DNA of 27,383 nt from Lachnoclostridium sp. UBA7215 (GTDB lineage: Bacteria; Bacillota; Clostridia; Lachnospirales; Lachnospiraceae): assembly GCA_002490465.1 (NCBI GenBank), contig DKUB01000034.1, forward strand, positions 20,582-47,964. Direction: 5' to 3'. Within the stretch, counting starts at the first letter, position 1; each line of letters starts with the position of its first letter. The notes under the pieces are model-generated. The model was not told where the DNA came from. It saw only the letters and a program-made list of their open reading frames with translations, and made no database searches. Position numbers and translations under genes: made by a program. Positions 7,514-15,232 of this stretch are shown here, piece after piece.

Positions 7514-8533
7514 ATGATGGCAGATATCAAGAATATACATAGGCTAAAATCAATAAGCGTTGATGAAGAGCATCTGTTTTCAACCATTGCTGATGTTATG
7601 AATTCTTGTTTTGGTAAGACATGGCGCGGATACCAGAAGAACTTTATTCCATTAGATGATGGCAGCGGTTATGTTGTTTGGTGTCCAGGAATGGCGAAAA
7701 AGCGTGGTGATGAGTTTATACCATTTGATAAAAAACTCGGGTGGTTAAATCTCTTAAGCGATGATGGGACGCTTTTTATAGAGGAACACACTAATGATCC
7801 ACGTTCATCCATTTCAGAGAATGAAAAATTGCCAAGATATGTGTTTGGTCATTACGAGGATGGAGCATATAGAAATGGAAAGGTTCAAATAGGTGAAAAA
7901 GGTGGATATCGCTTTATTGGTGTTTTTCAGATGGACTTGGAGAATCTCAATTTCCGGCAGGGACATCGAATATACCGAAAAATTGGCGACAAGGTTGATC
8001 TTCGGCAATACGCAGGTGAGGAAAATATTCCATATCAAGATTTGACCACTTTAAAAATTAATGAGACTGCTGATTATAATTTAGTCGATAGCTTGCGGTG
8101 CCACAGTGTTGTTTTTGAGCAGGACGATAGATTTGAATATAAAGGGAAACCGCAGGAGATAAGGAAGCCTGTTATTAAAGATGGTGTGTCCGTATATCCA
8201 AGAAATAAGCAGACAGCTATCAATGCGCTGACACATGCACATTTTGTGTGTGAGATTGACAATGGACATCCAACTTTTATTCGGAAAAATTCTGACAAAA
8301 CATACACAGAGCCTCATCATTTGATACCTTTGGCCTTCCAGGAACAGTTTGATGTTTCTCTTGATGTTGAGGAAAATATAGTCTCGCTTTGTAGCAATTG
8401 CCATAATGAAATGCATTATGGTCGTGATGCGGACACACTAATAAAAATTCTGTATTCTGAAAAAATGGCAGTTCTTGAAAAAGCAGGAATTGTGATAAGT
8501 ATGAGTGATTTGTTGGCAATGTATGGGTATTAA
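7514..8533 (+). CDS. HNH endonuclease, probable restriction-type (McrA-like C-terminal domain)
   Basis: A 339-residue protein whose C terminus is an HNH nuclease. PHHLIPL gives His268 and His269, and LCSNCHNEMHYG gives Cys293, Cys296, His297, Asn298 and His301. This HHxxPL ... SxCxNCHxxxH pattern is that of McrA-like and other restriction HNH enzymes. The usual N-terminal Cys pair is not evident. The first 200 residues contain a beta-rich segment (GGYRFIGVFQMDLENL, then HRIYRKIGDKVDL) that resembles the target-recognition part of other orphan HNH nucleases; I cannot assign it. AGAGGTGAT precedes the ATG at 7514, with a second ATG right after it. No methyltransferase is nearby, so a modification-dependent (type IV-like) role is possible. 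It is the last gene of the insert between scpB and gltB. Confidence 0.8.
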   Translation: MMADIKNIHRLKSISVDEEHLFSTIADVMNSCFGKTWRGYQKNFIPLDDGSGYVVWCPGMAKKRGDEFIPFDKKLGWLNLLSDDGTLFIEEHTNDPRSSISENEKLPRYVFGHYEDGAYRNGKVQIGEKGGYRFIGVFQMDLENLNFRQGHRIYRKIGDKVDLRQYAGEENIPYQDLTTLKINETADYNLVDSLRCHSVVFEQDDRFEYKGKPQEIRKPVIKDGVSVYPRNKQTAINALTHAHFVCEIDNGHPTFIRKNSDKTYTEPHHLIPLAFQEQFDVSLDVEENIVSLCSNCHNEMHYGRDADTLIKILYSEKMAVLEKAGIVISMSDLLAMYGY

Positions 8534-8845
8534 AGATGATTACGATAGTAAAAGATGATATAACCAAAATCACAGTTAATTTAGAAATACGAGGACGGTT
8601 AACTTTGTGCTCCTAATATTTTAGTATTTTTGACATGTAGTTTTTTTCGCAGTATGTTATTTTAAATTTAAGAAAAGGCATCTGCTGAACACAAATGCCT
8701 TATGGGTGTACCGATAGATGGTTAGCTCATAAAAAAATGTGTTGCAAAAGTAACTGCTAGTTTTTCAGGACCAGGCGGTTACTTTTGTGTTTTATGGTCT
8801 TTGCCGGGTGCATACCAGCCGAACAACCTGCCCTACAAAATTCTC
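8534..8845. other. Intergenic region downstream of the HNH gene
   Basis: No convincing gene is present. It is A+T-rich and holds two inverted repeats: AAGGCAT at 8675-8681 with ATGCCTT at 8695-8701, and the longer hairpin annotated separately at 8745-8787. The part from about 8800 to 8845 shows no clear motif before the gltB promoter. A minus-strand open frame across 8792-9199 is the shadow of gltB. Confidence 0.5.
8745..8795. terminator. Long hairpin, probable terminator after the HNH gene
   Basis: CAAAAGTAAC at 8745-8754 pairs perfectly with GTTACTTTTG at 8778-8787. The stem continues inward with wobble pairs to CTAG/CCAG, giving about 15 bp around an 11-nt loop. It is followed by TGTTTTA on the + strand and, on the - strand, by a run of seven T. 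It may end transcription from either side and insulates the gltB promoter. Confidence 0.5.
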
Positions 8846-8874
8846 TTGACAGCTCCACACCCCTATTGTATAAT
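8846..8874 (+). promoter_or_regulatory. Consensus housekeeping-sigma promoter of gltB
   Basis: TTGACA at 8846-8851 and TATAAT at 8869-8874 are both perfect consensus hexamers with an ideal 17-bp spacer. Transcription should begin near 8881, giving a leader of about 94 nt before the gltB start codon. A strong terminator hairpin occupies the beginning of that leader. Such a strong promoter followed at once by a terminator implies control by termination rather than initiation alone. Confidence 0.88.
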
Positions 8875-8888
8875 AAAAAAGACAATGG

Positions 8889-8936
8889 TGTCGGAATAAG
8901 CGCATAGAGTGCGCTTGTTTCGGCATATTTTTTTTT
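8889..8936 (+). terminator. Leader terminator (attenuator) in front of gltB
   Basis: TGTCGGAATAAGCGCA at 8889-8904 pairs with TGCGCTTGTTTCGGCA at 8910-8925: 16 contiguous pairs including three G-U wobbles, with a 5-nt loop. It is followed by TA and nine T (8928-8936), an excellent intrinsic terminator. It lies between the promoter and the gltB start and begins only about 8 nt into the transcript, so it must be bypassed for gltB expression. A small competing hairpin (GACA at 8881 with TGTC at 8889) overlaps its 5' arm. An ANTAR antiterminator gene lies downstream in the same block, which makes regulated readthrough plausible. Confidence 0.8.
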
Positions 8937-8974
8937 GTAAAGAACAGTTTTTGTATAAAGAACAGGGGGATTTC

Positions 8975-11900
8975 ATGAAATATGTAGAAGAGAGTAAAAG
9001 AAAGCCAATTGGACTGTATCATCCGCAGTTTGAGCATGACAACTGCGGTATTGGTGCCATTGTAAACATTAAGGGGCAAAAGACCCATGAGACCGTAAAA
9101 AATGCGCTTGAAATCGTGGCTAATCTGGAGCATCGTGCCGGCAAGGACGGCGAGGGGAAGACAGGAGATGGCGTTGGCATCCTGCTCCAGATTTCCCATA
9201 AATTTTTTTCAAAAGCAGCAGGGAAATCAGGGATAGAGCTTGGCGGCGAGCGTGAATACGGTGTCGGAATGTTTTTCTTCCCTCAGGATGAGCTGAAGAG
9301 AAACCAGGCAAAAAAAATGTTCGAGACAATTGTAGAAAAAGAGGGGATTCCCTTCCTTGGGTGGAGGGAAGTTCCCATTGAACCGGATATTCTCGGTAAG
9401 AGGGCTCTTTCCTGTATGCCGTGTATTATGCAGTGTTTTGTAAAGAAACCGAAGAATGTGGAGAAGGGGCTGGACTTTGACCGCAAACTCTATATTGCCA
9501 GACGTGTCTTTGAACAGTCAAATGAAAATACCTATGTTGTCTCTCTTTCTTCCCGTACTATTGTGTACAAGGGAATGTTTCTTGTAACGCAGCTGCGGAA
9601 CTTCTTTGATGATTTGCAGGATGTCGATTACGAATCGGCAATTGCCATTGTGCATTCCCGGTTTTCAACCAATACGCAGCCGAGCTGGCAGCGCGCCCAT
9701 CCGAACCGCTTTATTGTCCATAACGGTGAGATTAACACCATTCTCGGTAATGCGGATAAGATGCTGGCCCGCGAAGAGACAATGGAATCGGAGCAGCTTA
9801 AGGGAGAGCTTCATAAAGTCCTCCCGGTTGTAAATACAAGTGGTTCGGATTCGGCGATGCTCGATAATACGCTGGAATTCCTTGTAATGAGCGGGATGGA
9901 ACTTCCGCTTGCAGTTATGATTACCATTCCGGAACCGTGGGCAAACAACCGTTATATCAGCGATAAAAAGAAAGATTTCTATCAGTATTATGCCACCATG
10001 ATGGAGCCGTGGGACGGTCCGGCATCCATTCTTTTTTCGGACGGTGATTTGGTGGGAGCTGTGCTTGACCGGAACGGCCTTCGTCCGTCCCGTTACTACA
10101 TTACGGATGATGACCAGTTGATTTTGTCATCCGAGGTTGGCGTTATGCCGATTGATGAAGAGCATGTTGTGAAAAAAGACCGCCTGCGCCCCGGGAAAAT
10201 GCTTCTTGTCGATACGGTAAAAGGGGAGCTTGTCGATGATGATGTGTTAAAGGAGGAATATGCCTCACGCCAGCCGTATGGTGAGTGGCTCGACAATTAC
10301 CTTGTAGAGTTAAAGGATATTCATATCCCGAACCAGAGAGTGGAGCACTATCCGGATGAGGAGAGGAAAAAGCTGCAGAAGTCGTTTGGTTACACGTATG
10401 AAGAGGTGAAAAATTCGATTCTTCCAATGGCACAAAATGGGGGAGAGCCAATTGCGGCCATGGGTCATGACTCACCGCTTCCGATGCTGAGTAAACAGCC
10501 GCAGCCGTTATTTAACTATTTCCGCCAGCGATTTGCCCAGGTGACAAACCCGCCGATTGATGCCATCCGGGAGGAGGTAGTGACAGCTACGTCCACTTAT
10601 ATCGGTGAGGACGGAAACCTTCTCCATGAGGAGCCGGAAAACTGCCGTGTGCTTCGGATTAAGAATCCGATACTTACGGACACGGATTTACTGAAAATCA
10701 AAAACATGGATATTCCGGGCTTTCGTGTCGGTGTGATTCCGATTATATATTACAAAAATACATCGCTGAAAAAAGCGATTGACCGCCTTTATCTTGAGGC
10801 GGACCGTGCGTATAAAGACGGGGTAAATGTGCTGATTCTGTCTGACCGCGGTGTGGATGAGAACCATGTGGCAATTCCTTCTCTGCTGGCCGTGTCTGCC
10901 ATGCAGCAGCATCTGGTACGAACGAAAAAGAGAACCCGTGTTGCCATGATTTTAGAGAGTGCTGAGCCAAGGGAAGTACATCATTTTGCCACTCTGCTTG
11001 GTTATGGCGCCTGTGCCGTTAATCCGTATCTTGCCCTGGATACCATTAAAAGACTGATTGATTCCGGGATGCTTGATAAAGATTATTATGCGGCTGTAGA
11101 TGATTACAACCATGCCGTATTAAAGGGTATTATAAAAATTGCCTCCAAAATGGGAATTTCCACGATTCAGTCTTATCAGGGCTCCAAGATATTTGAGGCA
11201 ATTGGAATCTCCCATGAAGTGATGGACCATTATTTTACCGATACCGTGTCACGCATTGGGGGCATTACGCTTGAGGATATCGAAAATCAGGTGGAACAGC
11301 TTCATACCCGGGCATTTGACCCGCTGGGACTGGGCAATGATATGACGCTCGACAGCGTTGGACTGCATAAATCAAGAAGCGGAAAAGAGGAGCATCTGTA
11401 CAATCCCAAAACCATCCATCTGTTGCAGCAGGCAACAAGGCTTGGGGATTATAAGATTTTTAAAGAATATTCAAAGGAGATTGACAACGAAGACCGCTTT
11501 ATGAATCTGCGGAGTCTCCTTGGATTTTCATTCCCGAAAAAAGGAATACCGCTCTCACAGGTGGAGAGTGTGGACAGTATTGTACAGAGATTTAAGACAG
11601 GTGCCATGTCCTATGGCTCTATTTCAGAAGAGGCGCATGAGACGCTGGCCATTGCCATGAATCGCCTGCACGGTAAATCGAACAGCGGTGAGGGCGGAGA
11701 GAGCCTGGAACGCCTTGCTACGGTGTCAGAGGAGGTAAACCGATGCTCTGCCATTAAACAGGTGGCCTCCGGCCGTTTTGGCGTGACCTCACATTATCTT
11801 GTCAGTGCCAAAGAAATTCAGATAAAAATGGCTCAGGGGGCAAAACCCGGCGAGGGCGGTCATCTGCCGGGAGGAAAGGTATATCCGTGGATTGCCAAAA

Positions 11901-13531
11901 CAAGGTTGTCTACGCCAGGGGTATCGCTCATTTCCCCGCCACCGCACCATGACATTTATTCCATTGAGGATTTGGCACAGCTTATCTATGATTTGAAAAA
12001 TGCGAATAGAGAAGCGCGTATCTCCGTCAAACTTGTCTCAGAGGCCGGCGTCGGAACCGTAGCCGCCGGTGTGGCAAAAGCGGGCGCGGGCGTCATATTG
12101 ATTTCCGGATATGACGGGGGTACCGGAGCGGCGCCGTCAAGTTCGATTCACAATGCCGGACTGCCGTGGGAGCTGGGACTGGCAGAGACACACCAGACCC
12201 TTTTGATGAACGGGTTGCGCTCAAAAGTTGTGATAGAGACGGATGGTAAATTAATGACCGGGCGTGATGTTGTAGTGGCAGCTCTCCTCGGTGCAGAGGA
12301 GTACGGCTTTGCTACGGCGCCTCTTGTAACCATGGGTTGTGTGATGATGCGCGTCTGCAATCTGGATACCTGTCCGGTCGGTGTGGCAACACAGAATCCG
12401 GAACTTCGGAAAAGATTTCAGGGAAAGCCGGAGTATGTGGAGAACTTTATGCGCTTCATTGCCGAGGAAGTGCGTGAGCTGATGGCAAAACTCGGGTTTA
12501 AGAAACTGGATGATATGATTGGCCGTACGGATTTATTGAAAGTACGGGAGGAAATTGCGGATGACGAGAGGGCAAAGAGACTGGACCTCTCCCCGATTAT
12601 AAACAATCCATTTATCTCCGAGAAAAAACGGCTGTATAAAGCGGGTGATGCCTATAACTTTAAGTTAAACAAAACGGTGGATGAGAGAATATTCTTAAAG
12701 AAATTTGGGAAGGCATTAGAAACCGGGGAAAAGGCGAAAATTACTACAAAAGTATCTAATATTGACCGTTCTCTTGGCACTATTCTCGGCTCGGAGATTA
12801 CAAGAAAGCTTGGGGATGATGTGGAAGAGGATACCTTTACAATTGCGTGCAGCGGAAGCGGCGGCCAGAGCTTCGGGGCGTTTATTCCCAAAGGGCTCAC
12901 CCTTGAACTGTCCGGTGACAGTAACGATTATTTTGGAAAAGGGCTTTCCGGGGGAAAATTGATTGTCTATCCGCCAAAAGATGCACAGTATGCACCAGAA
13001 GATAACATCATTATCGGCAATGTAGCCCTGTACGGTGCAACGAGCGGAGAGGCTTACATTAACGGTGTGGCAGGTGAACGTTTCTGTGTCCGGAACTCCG
13101 GCGCCCATGCCGTAGTAGAAGGAGTGGGAGACCATGGCTGTGAGTACATGACCGGAGGCTGTGTCGTTGTGCTTGGGCAGACCGGAAAGAACTTTGCCGC
13201 CGGCATGAGCGGCGGAATCGCCTATGTACTGGATGAGAACAGTGACTTATACCTGAAACTGAATAAGGAGCTGGTTTCTTCCAATTCTGTCAATGATAAA
13301 TACGATGTGATGCAGCTGAAAGAAATGATTTCTACTCATGTAGAACGAACCGGCTCTTCACGGGGAAAGGAAATTCTTGAACATTTCAGTGATTACCTGC
13401 CGAAATTCAAGAAAATTATTCCTCATGACTATCTTGCCATGCTGCAAAAAATAGCCCAGATGGAGCAGAAGGGCATGAGCAATGAGCAGGCACAGATTGA
13501 AGCATTTTATCAGTTGAAAAAAGCAAAGTAG
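8975..13531 (+). CDS. gltB: Glutamate synthase large subunit
   Basis: The large subunit of glutamate synthase moves the amide nitrogen of glutamine to 2-oxoglutarate, giving two glutamates. The 1518-residue protein has the expected order: a class II glutamine amidotransferase domain whose catalytic Cys24 (HDNCGIGA) follows a 23-residue propeptide, a central domain near 460-740, an FMN-binding TIM barrel near 800-1170, and a C-terminal GXGXG beta-helix near 1240-1430. The 3Fe-4S cysteines are Cys1122, Cys1128 and Cys1133 in the MGCVMMRVCNLDTCPVG segment. I prefer the ATG at 8975 over the open frame from 8909. AGGGGGA lies 4 nt upstream, and the longer reading would translate the leader terminator. 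gltD follows after 21 bp. Confidence 0.96.
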   Translation: MKYVEESKRKPIGLYHPQFEHDNCGIGAIVNIKGQKTHETVKNALEIVANLEHRAGKDGEGKTGDGVGILLQISHKFFSKAAGKSGIELGGEREYGVGMFFFPQDELKRNQAKKMFETIVEKEGIPFLGWREVPIEPDILGKRALSCMPCIMQCFVKKPKNVEKGLDFDRKLYIARRVFEQSNENTYVVSLSSRTIVYKGMFLVTQLRNFFDDLQDVDYESAIAIVHSRFSTNTQPSWQRAHPNRFIVHNGEINTILGNADKMLAREETMESEQLKGELHKVLPVVNTSGSDSAMLDNTLEFLVMSGMELPLAVMITIPEPWANNRYISDKKKDFYQYYATMMEPWDGPASILFSDGDLVGAVLDRNGLRPSRYYITDDDQLILSSEVGVMPIDEEHVVKKDRLRPGKMLLVDTVKGELVDDDVLKEEYASRQPYGEWLDNYLVELKDIHIPNQRVEHYPDEERKKLQKSFGYTYEEVKNSILPMAQNGGEPIAAMGHDSPLPMLSKQPQPLFNYFRQRFAQVTNPPIDAIREEVVTATSTYIGEDGNLLHEEPENCRVLRIKNPILTDTDLLKIKNMDIPGFRVGVIPIIYYKNTSLKKAIDRLYLEADRAYKDGVNVLILSDRGVDENHVAIPSLLAVSAMQQHLVRTKKRTRVAMILESAEPREVHHFATLLGYGACAVNPYLALDTIKRLIDSGMLDKDYYAAVDDYNHAVLKGIIKIASKMGISTIQSYQGSKIFEAIGISHEVMDHYFTDTVSRIGGITLEDIENQVEQLHTRAFDPLGLGNDMTLDSVGLHKSRSGKEEHLYNPKTIHLLQQATRLGDYKIFKEYSKEIDNEDRFMNLRSLLGFSFPKKGIPLSQVESVDSIVQRFKTGAMSYGSISEEAHETLAIAMNRLHGKSNSGEGGESLERLATVSEEVNRCSAIKQVASGRFGVTSHYLVSAKEIQIKMAQGAKPGEGGHLPGGKVYPWIAKTRLSTPGVSLISPPPHHDIYSIEDLAQLIYDLKNANREARISVKLVSEAGVGTVAAGVAKAGAGVILISGYDGGTGAAPSSSIHNAGLPWELGLAETHQTLLMNGLRSKVVIETDGKLMTGRDVVVAALLGAEEYGFATAPLVTMGCVMMRVCNLDTCPVGVATQNPELRKRFQGKPEYVENFMRFIAEEVRELMAKLGFKKLDDMIGRTDLLKVREEIADDERAKRLDLSPIINNPFISEKKRLYKAGDAYNFKLNKTVDERIFLKKFGKALETGEKAKITTKVSNIDRSLGTILGSEITRKLGDDVEEDTFTIACSGSGGQSFGAFIPKGLTLELSGDSNDYFGKGLSGGKLIVYPPKDAQYAPEDNIIIGNVALYGATSGEAYINGVAGERFCVRNSGAHAVVEGVGDHGCEYMTGGCVVVLGQTGKNFAAGMSGGIAYVLDENSDLYLKLNKELVSSNSVNDKYDVMQLKEMISTHVERTGSSRGKEILEHFSDYLPKFKKIIPHDYLAMLQKIAQMEQKGMSNEQAQIEAFYQLKKAK

Positions 13532-13552
13532 AAGAGAAAGGATGAGAGGATT

Positions 13553-15034
13553 ATGGGGAAACCAACTGGTTTTTTAGATTATGAGCGCCAGATAAATACA
13601 GAAATTGAGCCATTAGACCGCATAAAAAATTATGATGAATTTCATATTCCGATTAGCGGGGAGGAGAGACAGGTTCAGGCATCCCGGTGTATGGAATGTG
13701 GTGTGCCGTTTTGCCAGTCCGGTATGATGATTGGCGGGATGGCAAGCGGATGCCCGTTGAACAATTTGTGCCCGGAATGGAATGAACTTCTGTATATTGG
13801 AAGTTACGGACAGGCGCTTGGCCGTCTCTTAAAGACAAATAACTTTCCGGAGTTCACTTCGAGAGTATGTCCCGCTCCGTGTGAAGCTGCCTGCACCTGC
13901 GGGCTGAATGATACGCCGGTGACAATCAAGGATAATGAAAATGCCATTATTGAGTATGGCTATGAAAATGGCCTGATGGATGCCAAACCGCCAAAAGTGA
14001 GAACGGGAAAAACGGTCGCAATTGTCGGTTCCGGGCCGTCCGGTCTGGCAGCGGCAGACCAGCTCAATAAGCGCGGGCATCTTGTTACCGTATTTGAGAG
14101 GGAGGATTATCCGGGCGGCCTGCTGATGTACGGTATTCCAAATATGAAGCTTGACAAATCTGTGATAGAACGTAAAATTAATGTAATGAAGGCGGAAGGC
14201 ATTATATTTAAAACAGGTGTGAATGTCGGGGTTGACGTGAAAGCTGATGAGCTGAAAGAACAGTTTGACCGCGTAATTCTGGCCTGTGGCGCGTCCGAAC
14301 CAAGAGATATTAAAGTACCGGGCCGTGAGGCAAAGGGAATTTATTTTGCTGTGGATTATCTCACACGGGTGACAAAACATCTGCGCAGTCCGGAATATAA
14401 GGAATATATTGATGCAAAAGGGAAAAATGTATTAGTAATTGGCGGTGGTGATACCGGAAATGACTGCGTTGGTTCTTCTATCCGTCAGGGTGCCAAAAGC
14501 GTTGTCCAGTTGGAAATGATGCCGAAACCGCCGGCAGAACGTGCCGATACGAATCCATGGCCGGAGTGGCCAAAAGTCTTAAAGACAGATTACGGACAGC
14601 AGGAGGCAATTGCCGTATTTGGCAGTGACCCGAGGGTTTATGAGACAACGGTTAAGGAGTTCCTTCCGGATAAAGACGGTATGCTAAAGCAGGTGCGGAT
14701 TGTAAAACTGGCATGGGAAAGGGATGAGAAAACCGGACGCATGGCAATGCATGAGATACCGGGCAGTGAACAGGTACTTGACGTGGATCTGGTTCTGATT
14801 GCAGCCGGATTTCTCGGCGCTCAGAGGTATGTGACAGAGGCATTTGGCGTGAAGCAGACAGAGCGGATGGCAGTTGCCACAGCGGCCGGGGAATACGCCA
14901 CAAGCGAAGCCGGCGTATTTACGGCAGGAGATATGCACCGCGGACAGTCTCTTGTTGTCTGGGCAATCCGTGAGGGCCGTGAGGCGGCAAGGGAAGTTGA
15001 TAAAGATTTGATGGGGTATACAAACTTGAACTAA
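13553..15034 (+). CDS. gltD: Glutamate synthase small subunit (NADPH-binding, 4Fe-4S flavoprotein)
   Basis: The small subunit takes electrons from NAD(P)H through FAD and two 4Fe-4S clusters to the large subunit. In the 493-residue protein the N-terminal cysteine clusters are visible (CMECGVPFC, then CPLNNLC, and CPAPCEAACTCG). They are followed by an FAD Rossmann motif (VAIVGSGPSGLAAADQL, about residue 159) and the NAD(P)H-binding motif (VLVIGGGDTGNDC, about residue 299). AAAGGATGAGAGG precedes the ATG. It is cotranscribed with gltB. A very long hairpin begins six bases after its stop codon. Confidence 0.96.
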   Translation: MGKPTGFLDYERQINTEIEPLDRIKNYDEFHIPISGEERQVQASRCMECGVPFCQSGMMIGGMASGCPLNNLCPEWNELLYIGSYGQALGRLLKTNNFPEFTSRVCPAPCEAACTCGLNDTPVTIKDNENAIIEYGYENGLMDAKPPKVRTGKTVAIVGSGPSGLAAADQLNKRGHLVTVFEREDYPGGLLMYGIPNMKLDKSVIERKINVMKAEGIIFKTGVNVGVDVKADELKEQFDRVILACGASEPRDIKVPGREAKGIYFAVDYLTRVTKHLRSPEYKEYIDAKGKNVLVIGGGDTGNDCVGSSIRQGAKSVVQLEMMPKPPAERADTNPWPEWPKVLKTDYGQQEAIAVFGSDPRVYETTVKEFLPDKDGMLKQVRIVKLAWERDEKTGRMAMHEIPGSEQVLDVDLVLIAAGFLGAQRYVTEAFGVKQTERMAVATAAGEYATSEAGVFTAGDMHRGQSLVVWAIREGREAAREVDKDLMGYTNLN

Positions 15035-15039
15035 TACCA

Positions 15040-15093
15040 GGCTCAAAAAACATGATTTTCATGCCCGCATGAAAAATCATGTTTTTATGAGCC
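15040..15093. terminator. Very long hairpin after gltD, probable bidirectional terminator
   Basis: The arm from 15040 to 15064 pairs with 15067-15093 along about 25 bp with only two single-base bulges. Outer ends are GGCTCA/TGAGCC and inner ends CATGC/GCATG around a minimal CC loop. The T-rich part lies inside the 3' arm (GTTTTT at 15081-15086). It should end most gltBD transcripts. No convincing promoter lies between it and the next gene, so either readthrough or a weak promoter must feed the glnA-like gene. Confidence 0.7.
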
Positions 15094-15193
15094 GCCCCCA
15101 CATGAACAAGGAGCCATTTTTCGTAGAAAAATGAGCGGATTGTGAATGTGGGCGGGATTGCGGGAGTGCGTAGCACGAAGCAATCTCGGGTAT
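15093..15193 (+). other. Structured intergenic element upstream of the glnA-like gene
   Basis: Two further nested stems follow the gltD terminator. First, CCGCCC and ACAT (15092-15104) pair with ATGT and GGGCGG (about 15138-15150). They enclose CATTTTTC/GAAAAATG (about 15114-15132) with a GTA loop. Second, CGGGATTGC (about 15149-15157) pairs with GCAATCTCG (about 15180-15188) around GTGC-GTA-GCAC. Both inner hairpins close with the same C-GTA-G triloop. I do not recognise a named RNA family. It could be a cis-regulatory RNA for the downstream gene or a copy of a dispersed palindromic element. Confidence 0.5.
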
Positions 15194-15232
15194 TAAATAA
15201 AAGTAATATGAAGAAAAGAAATGGAGGATGCT

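Noticed and set aside
8881..8936. Classical ANTAR dual-hexaloop motif in the gltB leader
   Set aside because: Only one weak candidate loop with A1 and G4 on a 3-4 bp stem. The second loop has 5 or 7 bases, so the canonical two-hairpin motif is not supported.
8792..9199. Minus-strand open frame overlapping the gltB promoter and start
   Set aside because: It runs antisense through the gltB leader and catalytic N terminus, has no ribosome site and no family motifs. It is a shadow frame.
15093..15193. Glutamine (glnA) riboswitch or T-box upstream of the glnA-like gene
   Set aside because: Neither the conserved glnA-riboswitch core nor the T-box sequence is visible; the hairpins have another layout.
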